From NCBI RefSeq assembly GCF_007829955.1, contig NZ_VIWX01000003.1:664788-728787 (forward strand): a stretch of 64,000 bases of DNA, given 5' to 3'. Both the position numbers and the translations under genes were made by a program. Shown in pieces: positions 43,791-52,853 of the stretch (position 1 is the stretch's first letter; each line of letters begins with the position of its first letter). Source of the stretch: Saccharopolyspora dendranthemae (GTDB lineage: Bacteria > Actinomycetota > Actinomycetes > Mycobacteriales > Pseudonocardiaceae). The notes beneath the pieces are model-generated. The model searched no databases. It was given only the letters and a program-made list of their open reading frames with translations, and was not told the DNA's origin.

Positions 43791-44045
43791 ATGGCCATCG
43801 ACCGGGTGGGGCGTGCGAGGCGCAGGCAAGCGCTGCGGGACTCCGAGCGCTCCCGCCCGCCCGAGCGCGCCACGGTCGGTGCGTCAGCGCTGGGCGTCGA
43901 GGGTCTGTTCAACCCGGGGGCGAGGCACCAGCTGGAGCAGCTCGCGCACCACGCCGTGGTCAAGGAGGACGACCGCGAGTCGGGGGGCCGCGGGTCGCTG
44001 GACCTGGACGGCCAGATCGTCCGGATCAAGCTCCGGGGTTCGTAG
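43791..44045 (+). CDS. DUF6191-like small protein
   Basis: An 84-residue basic, hydrophilic protein: RRRQALRDSERSRPPERATV, then LGVEGLFNPGARHQLEQLAH and the C-terminal GGRGSLDLDGQIVRIKL. The FNPGARHQ segment recalls an actinobacterial protein family of unknown function (DUF6191, by memory). TAGCGT at 43780-43785 could be a -10 for a leaderless mRNA. Confidence 0.55.
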   Translation: MAIDRVGRARRRQALRDSERSRPPERATVGASALGVEGLFNPGARHQLEQLAHHAVVKEDDRESGGRGSLDLDGQIVRIKLRGS

Positions 44046-44105
44046 TCGATCGTGGCGCGTGCCCGTCTGATGCGCGCGGTCGCTCCGACTACGTATGTTC
44101 GGGGT

Positions 44106-45080
44106 GTGCCTTCGAGCGCTCCATCGACTCCAGGGTCGGGCACCGACGTCGACCCCGGTTACCACGACCACCTGCACTGGCAGCGGTACCAGGCGTTCTT
44201 CCCGGGCGCGCTGCGGCTGAGCGCCGCCAACGCTCCCGAGGAGCAGCGGTGGCGGTGGCGCGGGCTCGACGTGCACGTCGACCGCGTGGAGCGTCCTGAT
44301 GCACCTGCCAAGGTCATCGCGCTGCACGGAGTCGGGACCTACGGGCGGATGCTCGCGCCCTACGGCAGGCTGCCCGCGCTGGCGGACCTCGAGTACATCG
44401 CCCCTGACCTGCCCGGATTCGGTCTCACCGGCACGGCGCTGCTCGGCGCGAAGTACTCGGACTGGGTGGCCTGCGCCCGAGACCTCGTCCGGAGGGAGCG
44501 GGCGCGCGACTCGCGGCCGATCGTGCTGCTCGGGGTGAGCACAGGGGGCCGCCTCGCCTACGACGTCGCAGCGACCACCCGGGTAGACGGCGTCATCGCG
44601 ACCTGCCTCGCGGACCCGAGCCGCGACGAGGTCCGGCGGGTGCTGGCCGCGCGTCCCGAGATGGCTCGCTGGGCCGGGCTGCTGTCCCTGGTGCGGGAAC
44701 CGCTGTCGGCCGTGCGCGTCCCCGTGCACTGGATGGTCAACATCGCGGCGGCCGCCAACCAGAGCCAGTTCGCCAACCTCGTCTGGGGCGACGAGCTCGC
44801 CGGTGGCGGCTGGATCTCGCTGCGCTTCGCCCGCAGCTGCCTGGCGACCGCTCCCGCGGTCCCGCCCGAGCGCTTCGCGAACACGCCGCTGCTGCTCGCC
44901 CACCCCGCCGAGGACCACTGGACGCCCCCGCTGCTGTCCGAGGAGTTCTTCAACCGGATCGAGGCGCCCAGGAGGTACGCAACGCTGCGCGGGGCCGGTC
45001 ACCTGCCCGTCGAGGAGTCCGGTCTGGCCGACCTGGACCGTGCGGTGCGTGACTTCCTCGACGAGTTCGATCTCCAATGA
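44106..45080 (+). CDS. Alpha/beta hydrolase
   Basis: A 324-residue alpha/beta-hydrolase-fold enzyme with a complete triad: nucleophile S145 in LLGVSTGGRLAYD, acid D270 in AHPAEDHWTP, and H299 in GAGHLPVEE. The oxyanion region is VIALHGVGTYGRML. It has no signal peptide. The substrate (ester, thioester or lactone) cannot be inferred. GTG 44106 is chosen because TACGTA at 44090-44095 would give a leaderless mRNA; GTG 44052 in the same frame is possible but overlaps that promoter. Confidence 0.78.
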   Translation: MPSSAPSTPGSGTDVDPGYHDHLHWQRYQAFFPGALRLSAANAPEEQRWRWRGLDVHVDRVERPDAPAKVIALHGVGTYGRMLAPYGRLPALADLEYIAPDLPGFGLTGTALLGAKYSDWVACARDLVRRERARDSRPIVLLGVSTGGRLAYDVAATTRVDGVIATCLADPSRDEVRRVLAARPEMARWAGLLSLVREPLSAVRVPVHWMVNIAAAANQSQFANLVWGDELAGGGWISLRFARSCLATAPAVPPERFANTPLLLAHPAEDHWTPPLLSEEFFNRIEAPRRYATLRGAGHLPVEESGLADLDRAVRDFLDEFDLQ

Positions 45081-45394
45081 CTACTTCGTGTGGAGGAGTC
45101 GAACACGTACCGTGAGGTCGATGTGATGTTGCTGCGGTGATACTCACAAAGTTGCGAGTCAGCAGTCAGAAGCGCAAGCAATTCTGTTGCTCCGCTGGCC
45201 TGGCGAAAACACCGCAGGTCAGCGAGGCCGTTGAGAAAAGAGGGTCCGCGCCACCCGCCGGTTGAACTCATCTGATGCGTGCATCCGGAGTGGGTTCGGA
45301 GGTCCATTCGACCCTGGCCAACCGTGCTCTTGTGAGTCACGATCGGCGTACGGACATATGTGGTACGGCCGTATCGCCAGCGGGAGGAGCGTGG
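45081..45394. other. Spacer upstream of the EAL gene
   Basis: A 314-bp stretch with no gene I can support. It should hold the EAL gene promoter. TTGTGA at 45330 with ACATAT at 45354 (18-bp spacer) is a weak candidate. An imperfect dyad (GGCGTACGG with CCGTATCGCC) spans about 45344-45377. No riboswitch recognised. Confidence 0.35.
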
Positions 45395-48022
45395 ATGATC
45401 GAGCGTCACCGCTCCCTTGGTCCGCAGCCCGGTCTTGAAGCCACCAGGCCGCCGGTCAGAGCAGAAGTCGATCCGGTGCGCCGGCGGACGTTCGGCATCT
45501 TCTCCTTCGTGGTGCTCGCCGCGGGCGTGTGCGTCTCGGTGCTCACCTCGGGTGGCCTGCACGAGCGCTACACCCCTGAGCTGCTGTTCATCGGTCCGCT
45601 GCTGGCCGTCGGTTTCCTGCTCGCCGAGCAGCTGACCATCGACGTGGACGTCAAGCGCGTTGGCTGGACCATCTCCTTCACCGAGATCCCGCTGCTGCTC
45701 GGACTGCTCACAGCGCCGTTCGAGGTGGTGCTCGCCGCGAACCTGCTGGCCGGACTCGGCGCCCAGGTGGGCAGGCGCGCGGCCACCCACGTCGTCTACA
45801 ACGCGGGCGTGCTGTGCCTGGAGATCGCGGTCCCCTTCGCGGTCGCCAACATGGTCAACCAGGCCCTCGCCGGCGTCGCCCCGGACTGGTTCGGTCCCGT
45901 CCTCGGCACCTTGACCTCGCCGCTGATCAGCTGCGGTTTCGCGCTGGCGGCGCTGACCGTGCTCGGCGGTGCGATGAAGGTCGCCGCGGGAGCGCGACTG
46001 GCCGCGCGGACCCTGGCGGTCGGTCTGCTCAACACCTCGGTCGGCTTGATCGCCTACGAGGTCGCCATCGGCACCCCGTGGGGTTGGTTGCTGGTCGGGC
46101 TCGTCGCGGTCGCCGTGATCGGTCTCTACCGCGCCTACTCCGACCTGCTGCGCGAGCAGCGCGACCTGGAAGCACTCAGCGACGTCAGCCTCAGCGTGGC
46201 CCGCTCCGGGCAGGGCGCTCCGACCGCGCCGGATCCCGTGGGCGAGCAGGCCGTTCCGGTCGGTGAGTGGGAGCCCGTCGCGGAGCGGATCCGCGAGCAG
46301 CTCAACGCGACCCGGGTCGTGCTGCGGCTGCGCCTGGACCCGCGAGGAGAGGTCACCACGCTCGTCGCAGGTGAAGGTCTCCCGGACGCCGCGATCGAGG
46401 CGGCACCGGACGCGCTGCGCGATGACCCGCTGCTGCAGCTCCCGGGCAGCCACGTCCGTTCCTTCCGGACTCTCGAAGCGCCGGAGGAAGTTCGCCGCGT
46501 GCTCCGGCAACGCGGTGCTTACGAGGCGCTGGTCGTCCCGCTGCGCGGGGCCAGCCAGCTGCTCGGCGCCGTTGAGGTGCACGACCGCGTCAGCCGCTGG
46601 CGCGGGTTCGGCCGCGCCGACGTGCGGCTGCTGCACACGCTCGCGAGCCACCTGGCCACCGCGATGGACAACCGCAGGTTGCTGGCCAGGTTGCGCCACG
46701 ACGCCTACCACGATCCGCTGACCGGTCTGCTCAACCGCACCGGCTTCCGCGAGATCTCCGGTGATGAGCTCCGCAGCGGCCGCGCCGCGGTGGTGCTGCG
46801 GGTCGATCTCGACCTGCTCACCACGGTCAGCGAGGCCCTCGGCTACACCTGGGGCGACCGCATGGTGGTCGCCGCCGGGCAGCGGATGCGGGAAGCCCTC
46901 GGCGACGCGCCGCTCGCCCGGTTGGAGGCCAACTCCTTCGCGGTGCTGCTGCTCGATCACACCGAGGAGCAGGCGCACCAGGTGGCGTTGCGGCTGTGCG
47001 AAGTGATCGCCATGTCCTACCCGCTGGACCGGATCGTCGTCGAAGCGGCCGGAGTCGCCGGTTACGCCTCCTCGGCGCCCGCCGACGGTGAGGCCGAGAC
47101 CGACGTCGACACGCTGCTGCAGCACGCCGACGTGGCGGTGCGGGCCGCGCGCAACGGCGAGGACGGGGTGCGCTGCTACGCCCCGGCCATGGGCCAGGTG
47201 TTCCTGCGCCGCTTCCAGCTGGTCACCCAGTTCCGGCAGGCGCTGGACACCGGGCAGGTCGAGGTGCACTACCAGCCCAAGGTGTCGCTCCCGGAGCGCC
47301 ACGTCGTGGGCGCGGAGGCGCTGGTGCGCTGGTCGCACCCGGAGTACGGGCGGTTGGACCCCGACGAGTTCGTGCCGCTGGTGGAGGCCACCGGCCTGGT
47401 CGACGCGCTCACGGCGTTCGTGATGGAGTGCGCGCTGATCAAGATCCGGCAGTGGCTGGACCGCGGGCTGCGGATGTCGGTGGCGGTGAACCTGTCGGTC
47501 CGCAACCTCGCGGACGAGACCTTCCCGGACCGGGTCGCCGAAGCGCTCGATCGCCACGACATCCCGCCCGAGCTGCTGACCCTGGAGCTGACCGAGTCCA
47601 GCGTGATGGCCGACAAGGAGCGGTCGCTGCCGGTCCTGCGCCGGCTGCACGCGATGGGCGTGGTGCTCGCGGTGGACGACTTCGGCACCGGCTACTCGTC
47701 GCTGGCCTACCTGCGGCAGCTGCCCGTGGACGAGGTCAAGATCGACAAGAGCTTCGTGCTGGGCATGGGGACCGATCTCAGCGACCTCGCGGTGGTCCGC
47801 ACGATCGTCGAGCTCGGCCACTCCCTGGACCTCGCCGTGGTCGCCGAGGGCGTCGAGGACGACGCCGCGCGCGATCAGCTGGTGGGGATGGGCTGCGACG
47901 TGGCCCAGGGCTACCTGATCTCCCGCCCGCTGTCCGAGGACCGCTTCGAGGCCTGGCTGCAGGCCCGCACGAAGCGCGATCGGGGCAGTCGCGAGGAGAC
48001 CGTGCTCACACTCCTGCACTGA
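45395..48022 (+). CDS. Membrane GAF / degenerate GGDEF / EAL phosphodiesterase
   Basis: An 875-residue signalling protein. Six to eight membrane segments fill about residues 30-245; then a GAF-like domain (about 290-430), a GGDEF domain (about 435-590) and an EAL domain (about 610-860). The GGDEF catalytic motif is replaced by EANSF (511-515), so no cyclase activity is expected. The EAL site looks intact: E641-A-L in GAEALVRW, NLSVRN, LELTESSVM, DDFGTGYSSLAYL, KIDKSFV, VAEGVED and QGYLISRP. It is predicted to hydrolyse c-di-GMP under control of a membrane signal. ATG 45395 has GGGAGGAG upstream. Confidence 0.88.
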   Translation: MIERHRSLGPQPGLEATRPPVRAEVDPVRRRTFGIFSFVVLAAGVCVSVLTSGGLHERYTPELLFIGPLLAVGFLLAEQLTIDVDVKRVGWTISFTEIPLLLGLLTAPFEVVLAANLLAGLGAQVGRRAATHVVYNAGVLCLEIAVPFAVANMVNQALAGVAPDWFGPVLGTLTSPLISCGFALAALTVLGGAMKVAAGARLAARTLAVGLLNTSVGLIAYEVAIGTPWGWLLVGLVAVAVIGLYRAYSDLLREQRDLEALSDVSLSVARSGQGAPTAPDPVGEQAVPVGEWEPVAERIREQLNATRVVLRLRLDPRGEVTTLVAGEGLPDAAIEAAPDALRDDPLLQLPGSHVRSFRTLEAPEEVRRVLRQRGAYEALVVPLRGASQLLGAVEVHDRVSRWRGFGRADVRLLHTLASHLATAMDNRRLLARLRHDAYHDPLTGLLNRTGFREISGDELRSGRAAVVLRVDLDLLTTVSEALGYTWGDRMVVAAGQRMREALGDAPLARLEANSFAVLLLDHTEEQAHQVALRLCEVIAMSYPLDRIVVEAAGVAGYASSAPADGEAETDVDTLLQHADVAVRAARNGEDGVRCYAPAMGQVFLRRFQLVTQFRQALDTGQVEVHYQPKVSLPERHVVGAEALVRWSHPEYGRLDPDEFVPLVEATGLVDALTAFVMECALIKIRQWLDRGLRMSVAVNLSVRNLADETFPDRVAEALDRHDIPPELLTLELTESSVMADKERSLPVLRRLHAMGVVLAVDDFGTGYSSLAYLRQLPVDEVKIDKSFVLGMGTDLSDLAVVRTIVELGHSLDLAVVAEGVEDDAARDQLVGMGCDVAQGYLISRPLSEDRFEAWLQARTKRDRGSREETVLTLLH

Positions 48023-48095
48023 TGTCCGAATTCGCCCGATCCGGTGTACGGTGGTGCGAAAAGGCGGCCGTGACCTGCGTTTTCGCGAAACCGCA

Positions 48096-48113
48096 CCCCC
48101 CGTTCCGAGGGGG
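48096..48113 (+). terminator. Possible weak terminator after EAL gene
   Basis: CCCCC-N8-GGGGG with CGCA/TGCG outside forms a short G/C stem 74 bp after the EAL stop and before tRNA-Thr. No T-run; low certainty. Confidence 0.35.
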
Positions 48114-48154
48114 TTCTGCGGGTGTGTAAAGTTCTAATCGCTCCGCAAGGGCAC

Positions 48155-48227
48155 GCCCCAATAGCTCAGTCGGCAGAGCGTCGCCATGGTAAGGCGAAGG
48201 TCTACGGTTCGATTCCGTATTGGGGCT
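48155..48227 (+). tRNA. tRNA-Thr (GGT)
   Basis: 73 nt. The acceptor stem GCCCCAA pairs with TTGGGGC, discriminator T; anticodon loop ATGGTAA (GGT); T loop GTTCGATTC. CCA is not encoded. Confidence 0.93.
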
Positions 48228-48329
48228 CGAAAGGCAGCCGCGGTGCTCGGTAAACTGGGTGCTGTGGCTGTTTTGCGTGGGATATCCTGCGTCGCTTGAG
48301 GCAACCGGTGCACACCGCGGCCTCGGCAT

Positions 48330-48405
48330 GGCGGTGTAGCTCAGTCGGTAGAGCAAGCGGCTCATAATCGCTGTGTCGCCGGTTCAAGTCCGGCCACCGC
48401 TACCA
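48330..48405 (+). tRNA. tRNA-Met (CAT), elongator type
   Basis: GGCGGTG pairs with CACCGCT (one G.T), discriminator A, and CCA is encoded (48403-48405). The anticodon loop CTCATAA reads CAT. The first base pair is G.T rather than the C1:A72 mismatch of initiator tRNA, so it is the elongator. It lies 64 bp before rpmG. Confidence 0.92.
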
Positions 48406-48469
48406 GTCACGGGTTCGCAAGGATCTCTCCAGCGAACCGACCTGTTACGACCGAGAGAAAGGCACCCCC

Positions 48470-48634
48470 GTGGCCGCCACCGACGTTCGACCCAAGATCA
48501 CGCTGGCGTGCGAGGAGTGCAAGAACCGCAACTACATCACCAACAAGAACCGGCGCAACAACCCGGACCGTTTGGAGATGAAGAAGTTCTGCATGAACTG
48601 CGGCACGCACAAGCTCCACAAGGAGACCCGCTGA
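48470..48634 (+). CDS. rpmG: 50S ribosomal protein L33
   Basis: A 54-residue L33. The sequence opens MAATDVRPKITLACEECKNR and ends HKLHKETR. Two CxxC pairs (CEEC, CMNC) mark the zinc-binding (C+) form. GTG 48470 follows GAGAGAAAGG. The tRNA-Thr, tRNA-Met, rpmG, hadAB order is the same as in M. tuberculosis. Confidence 0.95.
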   Translation: MAATDVRPKITLACEECKNRNYITNKNRRNNPDRLEMKKFCMNCGTHKLHKETR

Positions 48635-48662
48635 TCCCAGCGGTTCCTTCGCGAACGCCTTC

Positions 48663-48694
48663 AAGAGCCCGTCCCCGGCAGGGGGCGGGCTCTT
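48663..48694 (+). terminator. Intrinsic terminator after rpmG
   Basis: A 14-bp stem (48663-48676 with 48681-48694, one G.T) around GGCA, 28 bp after the rpmG stop; CTCGTT follows. Confidence 0.75.
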
Positions 48695-48774
48695 CTCGTT
48701 GCTGCGGAACGGCCTCGGGCGGGGCGGGGAAAGCGGCCGGCGCCGATCGCGCTCGGACCTAGTAGCCTTCGCCC

Positions 48775-49224
48775 GTGCCGCTCGACCAGTCATTCATCGG
48801 ACGTGAATATCCGCCTACCGAGCCCTACGAGGTGGGCCGGGAGAAGATCCGCGAGTTCGCCCGCGCGATCAAGGGCGACTCCCCGCTGCACCACGACGTC
48901 GAGGCGGCCAAGGCCGCCGGCTACCCGGACGTGATCGCGCCGCCGACCTTCGCGGTGATCCTCTCGATGGCCGCGCAGGACCAGATCGTGGGCGACGAGC
49001 AGCTCGGCCTGGACTACAGCAGGGTGGTGCACGGCCAGCAGGACTTCGTCCACCACCGGCCGATCCGCGCGGGCGACCGGCTGGTGACGGTTGCGCACGT
49101 CGATGACATCAGGGCTCGTGCGGGCAACGACTTCCTGACCGTGCGAGCGGAGATCGCGACGACGGACGGCGAGAGCGTGTGCACCGCGACGTCGATGCTC
49201 GTGGTGAGGGGGGCCGAGGCGTGA
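48775..49224 (+). CDS. hadA: (3R)-hydroxyacyl-ACP dehydratase subunit HadA
   Basis: A 149-residue hot-dog-fold protein of the MaoC type, the substrate-binding, non-catalytic half of the dehydratase. Characteristic segments are FIGREYPPTEPYEVGREKIR, FARAIKGDSPLHHDVEAAKA, YPDVIAPPTFAVILSM and GLDYSRVVHGQQDFVHHRPI. It lacks the D-x4-H catalytic pair present in HadB. GTG 48775 may be leaderless (TAGTAG 9 nt upstream). In mycobacteria HadAB acts in FAS-II mycolate synthesis. Confidence 0.88.
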   Translation: MPLDQSFIGREYPPTEPYEVGREKIREFARAIKGDSPLHHDVEAAKAAGYPDVIAPPTFAVILSMAAQDQIVGDEQLGLDYSRVVHGQQDFVHHRPIRAGDRLVTVAHVDDIRARAGNDFLTVRAEIATTDGESVCTATSMLVVRGAEA

Positions 49225-49646
49225 ACGTGAAGCTTTCGGAGATCGCGGTCGGGGACCAGCTGCCGCCGCTGAGCGTGCCGCTGGAGCGCTCCGATCTGGT
49301 CCGCTACGCGGGGGCCTCGGGCGACTTCAACCCGATCCACTGGAACCAGCGGTTCGCCGAGGACGTCGGGCTCCCGGACGTGATCGCCCACGGGATGCTC
49401 ACGATGGCCGTGGCCGGGCGCCTGGTGAGCGAGTGGACCGGGGACCCGGGCGCGATCGTGCGCTACGGCGTGCGATTCACGCGGCCGGTGGTCGTCCCGG
49501 ACGACGCCGACGGTGCCCTGGTGACGCTCAGCGGCAAGGTCGCGAAGATCAACGACGACGGCACGGTGAAGATCAGCATCACCGCCTCCGCGGCCGATCA
49601 GAGCGTGCTGGGCGGCGCTTCGGCGACCGTCCGCCTGCCCGAGTGA
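49221..49646 (+). CDS. hadB: (3R)-hydroxyacyl-ACP dehydratase subunit HadB
   Basis: The 141-residue catalytic partner. The hydratase-2 motif has D35 and H40 in GASGDFNPIHWN, followed by GLPDVIAHGMLTMAVAGRLV. GTGA overlap with hadA implies equimolar, coupled synthesis of the heterodimer. HadC, which follows in M. tuberculosis, is absent; tRNA-Trp and secE come next. Confidence 0.9.
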   Translation: MNVKLSEIAVGDQLPPLSVPLERSDLVRYAGASGDFNPIHWNQRFAEDVGLPDVIAHGMLTMAVAGRLVSEWTGDPGAIVRYGVRFTRPVVVPDDADGALVTLSGKVAKINDDGTVKISITASAADQSVLGGASATVRLPE

Positions 49647-49831
49647 CCTGCGGAAGCGCTCGGCTCACCAGCGGCGAAGTCGTCTTCTCGCCAACACGGG
49701 GGGTGCCGTTGGAAGAGCGTTCTCCGCGTGCCGTACACTTTCGAACTTGGGATGCCTGAGCACCTTGGAACCTGAGTTTCAGGGCTGGTGAAAGGCGTCC
49801 CGACTTTGCGGTCGGGCTTCACGGGCCGCAG

Positions 49832-49904
<73 letters not shown>

Positions 49905-49934
49905 CGTCGATGCGACGGTGAGCGGAGGATGGTC

Positions 49935-50309
49935 GTGAGCGAGGACCGCGAGCAGGGCCAGGACGGTGCGCGCGAGAACGCACGCCCGTCCAGCGCCGCG
50001 GCGCGGCGCGAGCGTCGTGCCTCCGCCCGTTCCGAATCGGGCTCCGATTCGGCGCGCACAACTGAGTCGAAGGGTCGGCCGACTCCCTCGCGGGACGGTC
50101 GGCAAGGTCGGGTTTCGCCGTTCCGGAAGATCGGGCGCTTCCTGCGCGAGGTCGTCGCCGAGCTGCGTAAGGTCATCTGGCCGACGCGCAAGCTGCTGAT
50201 GACCTACACGCTCGTGGTGCTGGTGTTCGTCAGCATCATGGTGGCGTTCGTCGCCGGTGTGGACGTGCTCTTCGCGAAGGGCGTGGGCTGGCTGTTCGGC
50301 GCTGGCTGA
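49935..50309 (+). CDS. secE: Preprotein translocase subunit SecE
   Basis: A 124-residue SecE with an unusually long polar N-terminus (Arg/Ser/Glu-rich, about 55 residues), then the conserved amphipathic helix FLREVVAELRKVIWPTRKLL and a single membrane segment (TYTLVVLVFVSIMVAFVAGV). It stabilises SecY in the translocon. GGAGG at 49924-49928 favours GTG 49935 over ATG 49929, which is too close to the ribosome site. Confidence 0.93.
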   Translation: MSEDREQGQDGARENARPSSAAARRERRASARSESGSDSARTTESKGRPTPSRDGRQGRVSPFRKIGRFLREVVAELRKVIWPTRKLLMTYTLVVLVFVSIMVAFVAGVDVLFAKGVGWLFGAG

Positions 50310-50389
50310 ACCTCCGGTCCCGCCCAAGTGGTGCCGGCGGCGGAACAACGAACCCGGCACGCAACGCACGAGAGGAAGCGAGACCGACT

Positions 50390-51250
50390 GTGACCTCGCA
50401 CGAGGAGACCTCCCAGGAAGCCACCGGCCTCACCGATGAGCAGGTGCAGCCCGAGGCTGCCGAAGCCGAGGCCGTGACCGTCGAGGCTGAAGAGGCCGGC
50501 GCAGTCGATTCCCCGGAGACCGACTCCGCCGAGGAGAACGCCGACGACGCCGAGCAGCCCGCTGACGGCGAGGCCGCGTCCGAAGAGGCGGAAGCCGACG
50601 ACGCCGAGGCCGAAGACGCGGAAGCCGACGAGGCGGACCCGGTCGAGGAGCTGCGCGCCGCGCTGCGCCGCGCCCCCGGCGAGTGGTACGTGATCCACTC
50701 CTACGCGGGCTACGAGAACAAGGTCAAGACCAACCTCGAGACCCGTGCTCAGACGCTCGACGTCGAGGACTACATCTTCCAGGTCGAGGTGCCGACCGAA
50801 GAGGTCACCGAGATCAAGAACGGCCAGCGTAAGATGGTGCAGCGCAAGGTGCTGCCCGGCTACATCCTGGTCCGCATGGATCTCAACGACCAGTCGTGGA
50901 GCGCCGTGCGCAACACGCCAGGCGTGACCGGATTCGTCGGTGCCACCTCCAAACCGTCCGCGTTGACCATCAACGACGTGCTGAAGTTCCTCGCACCTCA
51001 GGTCGAGGAGAAGAAGCCGGAGGCGGGCAAGAAGGCCGCTGCGGGTCAGACCGCCACGGCCACCAAGTCCGCGGTCGAGGTCGACTTCGAGGTCGGCGAG
51101 TCCGTCACGGTGATGGACGGCCCGTTCGCAACGCTGCCGGCCACCATCAACGAGGTCAACGCCGACGCCCAGAAGCTCAAGGTGCTGGTGTCGATCTTCG
51201 GCCGCGAGACCCCGGTCGAGCTCTCGTTCGACCAGGTCTCCAAGCTCTGA
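50390..51250 (+). CDS. nusG: Transcription antitermination factor NusG
   Basis: A 286-residue NusG. The first 85 residues are an acidic, Ala/Glu/Asp-rich low-complexity tail typical of actinobacteria. The NGN domain begins GEWYVIHSYAGYENKVKTNL and contains LPGYILVRMDLNDQSW and NTPGVTGFVG; the C-terminal KOW domain is FEVGESVTVMDGPFATLPAT. It binds RNA polymerase and Rho. GTG 50390 follows GAGAGGAAG. Confidence 0.95.
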   Translation: MTSHEETSQEATGLTDEQVQPEAAEAEAVTVEAEEAGAVDSPETDSAEENADDAEQPADGEAASEEAEADDAEAEDAEADEADPVEELRAALRRAPGEWYVIHSYAGYENKVKTNLETRAQTLDVEDYIFQVEVPTEEVTEIKNGQRKMVQRKVLPGYILVRMDLNDQSWSAVRNTPGVTGFVGATSKPSALTINDVLKFLAPQVEEKKPEAGKKAAAGQTATATKSAVEVDFEVGESVTVMDGPFATLPATINEVNADAQKLKVLVSIFGRETPVELSFDQVSKL

Positions 51251-51404
51251 CCGCTCTCCCGGCTGCGGGAGCGCGGCGGGCTGCGCGTGGATCTGGCAGG
51301 ACCCGCGCAGCAGGGGCGATTCCACCGTCTCGTGGTCTCGCCAGATTCGGTGCCGCCTTCCGGCGGTGCCGAGCAACCGGATAGCGAAGACACAGGAAGC
51401 AAAC

Positions 51405-51839
51405 ATGCCGCCCAAGAAGAAGAAGCTGGCAGGGATCATCAAGCTGCAGATCTCGGCCGGCCAAGCCAACCCGGCTCCGCCGGTCGGCCCTGCGCTGGGT
51501 CAGCACGGCGTCAACATCATGGAGTTCTGCAAGGCGTACAACGCGGCCACTGAGGCTCAGCGTGGCAACGTCGTGCCGGTTGAGATCTCCGTGTACGAAG
51601 ACCGGTCCTTCGACTTCAAGCTGAAGACCCCGCCGGCCGCGAAGCTGCTGCTCAAGGCCGCTGGTGTGCAGAAGGGCTCCGGCGAGCCGCACAAGTCCAA
51701 GGTCGGCAAGGTCTCCATGGAGCAGGTCAAGGAGATCGCGCAGACCAAGATGGAAGACCTCAACGCCAACGACATCGACCAGGCCGCGAAGATCATCGCC
51801 GGCACTGCTCGTTCGATGGGCCTGACGGTCGAAGCCTGA
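51405..51839 (+). CDS. rplK: 50S ribosomal protein L11
   Basis: A 144-residue L11. It opens MPPKKKKLAGIIKLQISAGQ and continues with the proline-rich APPVGPALGQHGVNIMEF, the target region of thiopeptide resistance. The C-terminal rRNA-binding domain includes KVSMEQVKEIAQTKMEDLNA and AKIIAGTARSMGLTV. ATG 51405 has AGGAAG upstream. Pairs with rplA in an operon. Confidence 0.97.
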   Translation: MPPKKKKLAGIIKLQISAGQANPAPPVGPALGQHGVNIMEFCKAYNAATEAQRGNVVPVEISVYEDRSFDFKLKTPPAAKLLLKAAGVQKGSGEPHKSKVGKVSMEQVKEIAQTKMEDLNANDIDQAAKIIAGTARSMGLTVEA

Positions 51840-51933
51840 GCCGCTGCCGGTTCGACCGGCGCGAACAGGTCGTGGGAGGGCTCGTGCGCAGCCTGACCAA
51901 CCACAACTGATCCAACCTGAACTTAGGACAGAC

Positions 51934-52641
51934 ATGGCACAGCGCAGCAAGGCATACCAGCAGGCGGCCGAGCTGATCGACCGGGAGCGTCTCTACACCC
52001 CGTCGGAAGCCGCCGAGCTGGCCCAGAAGACCACCAAGGTCAACTACGACGCCACCGTCGAGGTCGCTCTGCGGCTGGGCGTCGACCCCCGCAAGGCAGA
52101 CCAGATGGTCCGCGGCACCGTGAACCTGCCGCACGGCACTGGTAAGACTGCCCGCGTCATCGTGTTCGCCACCGGCGACAAGGCCGCTGAGGCCGAGGCC
52201 GCCGGCGCGGACGCGGTTGGTTCCGAGGACCTGATCGAGCGCATTCAGGGCGGCTGGCTCGATTTCGACGCGGCGATCGCCACCCCGGACCAGATGGCCA
52301 AGGTCGGCAAGATCGCTCGGGTTCTCGGCCCGCGCGGTCTGATGCCGAACCCGAAGACCGGCACCGTCACTCCGAACGTCACCAAGGCGATCACGGAGAT
52401 CAAGGGCGGCAAGATCAACTTCCGCGTCGACAAGCAGGCCAACCTGCACTTCATCATCGGCAAGGCGTCGTTCGACACCCAGAAGCTGGTGGAGAACTAC
52501 GTGGCCGCGCTGGACGAGATCCTGCGCGCCAAGCCGTCGGCGTCGAAGGGCCGGTACCTGAAGAAGGTCACCTTCACGACCACGATGGGCCCGGGCATCC
52601 CGGTGGACCCGGCCGTCACGCGCGCGCCGGCCGCCGCCTGA
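51934..52641 (+). CDS. rplA: 50S ribosomal protein L1
   Basis: A 235-residue L1 of the ribosomal L1 stalk. Conserved segments: VEVALRLGVDPRKADQMVRG, VNLPHGTGKTARVIVFA, FDAAIATPDQMAKVGKIARV, LGPRGLMPNPKTGTVT and the rRNA-contact part IKGGKINFRVDKQANLHFII. 94 bp after rplK; a terminator hairpin follows 11 bp after the stop. Confidence 0.97.
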   Translation: MAQRSKAYQQAAELIDRERLYTPSEAAELAQKTTKVNYDATVEVALRLGVDPRKADQMVRGTVNLPHGTGKTARVIVFATGDKAAEAEAAGADAVGSEDLIERIQGGWLDFDAAIATPDQMAKVGKIARVLGPRGLMPNPKTGTVTPNVTKAITEIKGGKINFRVDKQANLHFIIGKASFDTQKLVENYVAALDEILRAKPSASKGRYLKKVTFTTTMGPGIPVDPAVTRAPAAA

Positions 52642-52652
52642 CCCGAGATCCC

Positions 52653-52693
52653 TTCGAAAGAGGGCGAACGCTCAACGAGCGTTCGCCCTCTTT
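52653..52693. terminator. Strong hairpin after rplA
   Basis: A perfect 18-bp stem (52653-52670 with 52676-52693) around CAACG. The T-rich bases (CTTTCG) are inside the 3' arm. It separates rplA from a convergent gene. Confidence 0.8.
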
Positions 52694-52853
52694 CGCATTC
52701 ACAGGTCCGGTGACGTGAGATCAGGTCATGATCGATATCCCATTTGCCCGATCGGTTCTGGCCAGAACTCGCCACTCGCCGAAATGTGACGGCGAGTGGC
52801 GGGCCGGTTACCGCTGAGAGGCAATTCCCGGTTTCTCAGGAATTGAGGTCCGG

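Noticed and set aside
46780..47000. Active diguanylate cyclase domain
   Set aside because: The catalytic GG(D/E)EF motif reads EANSF, so a working cyclase is not supported.
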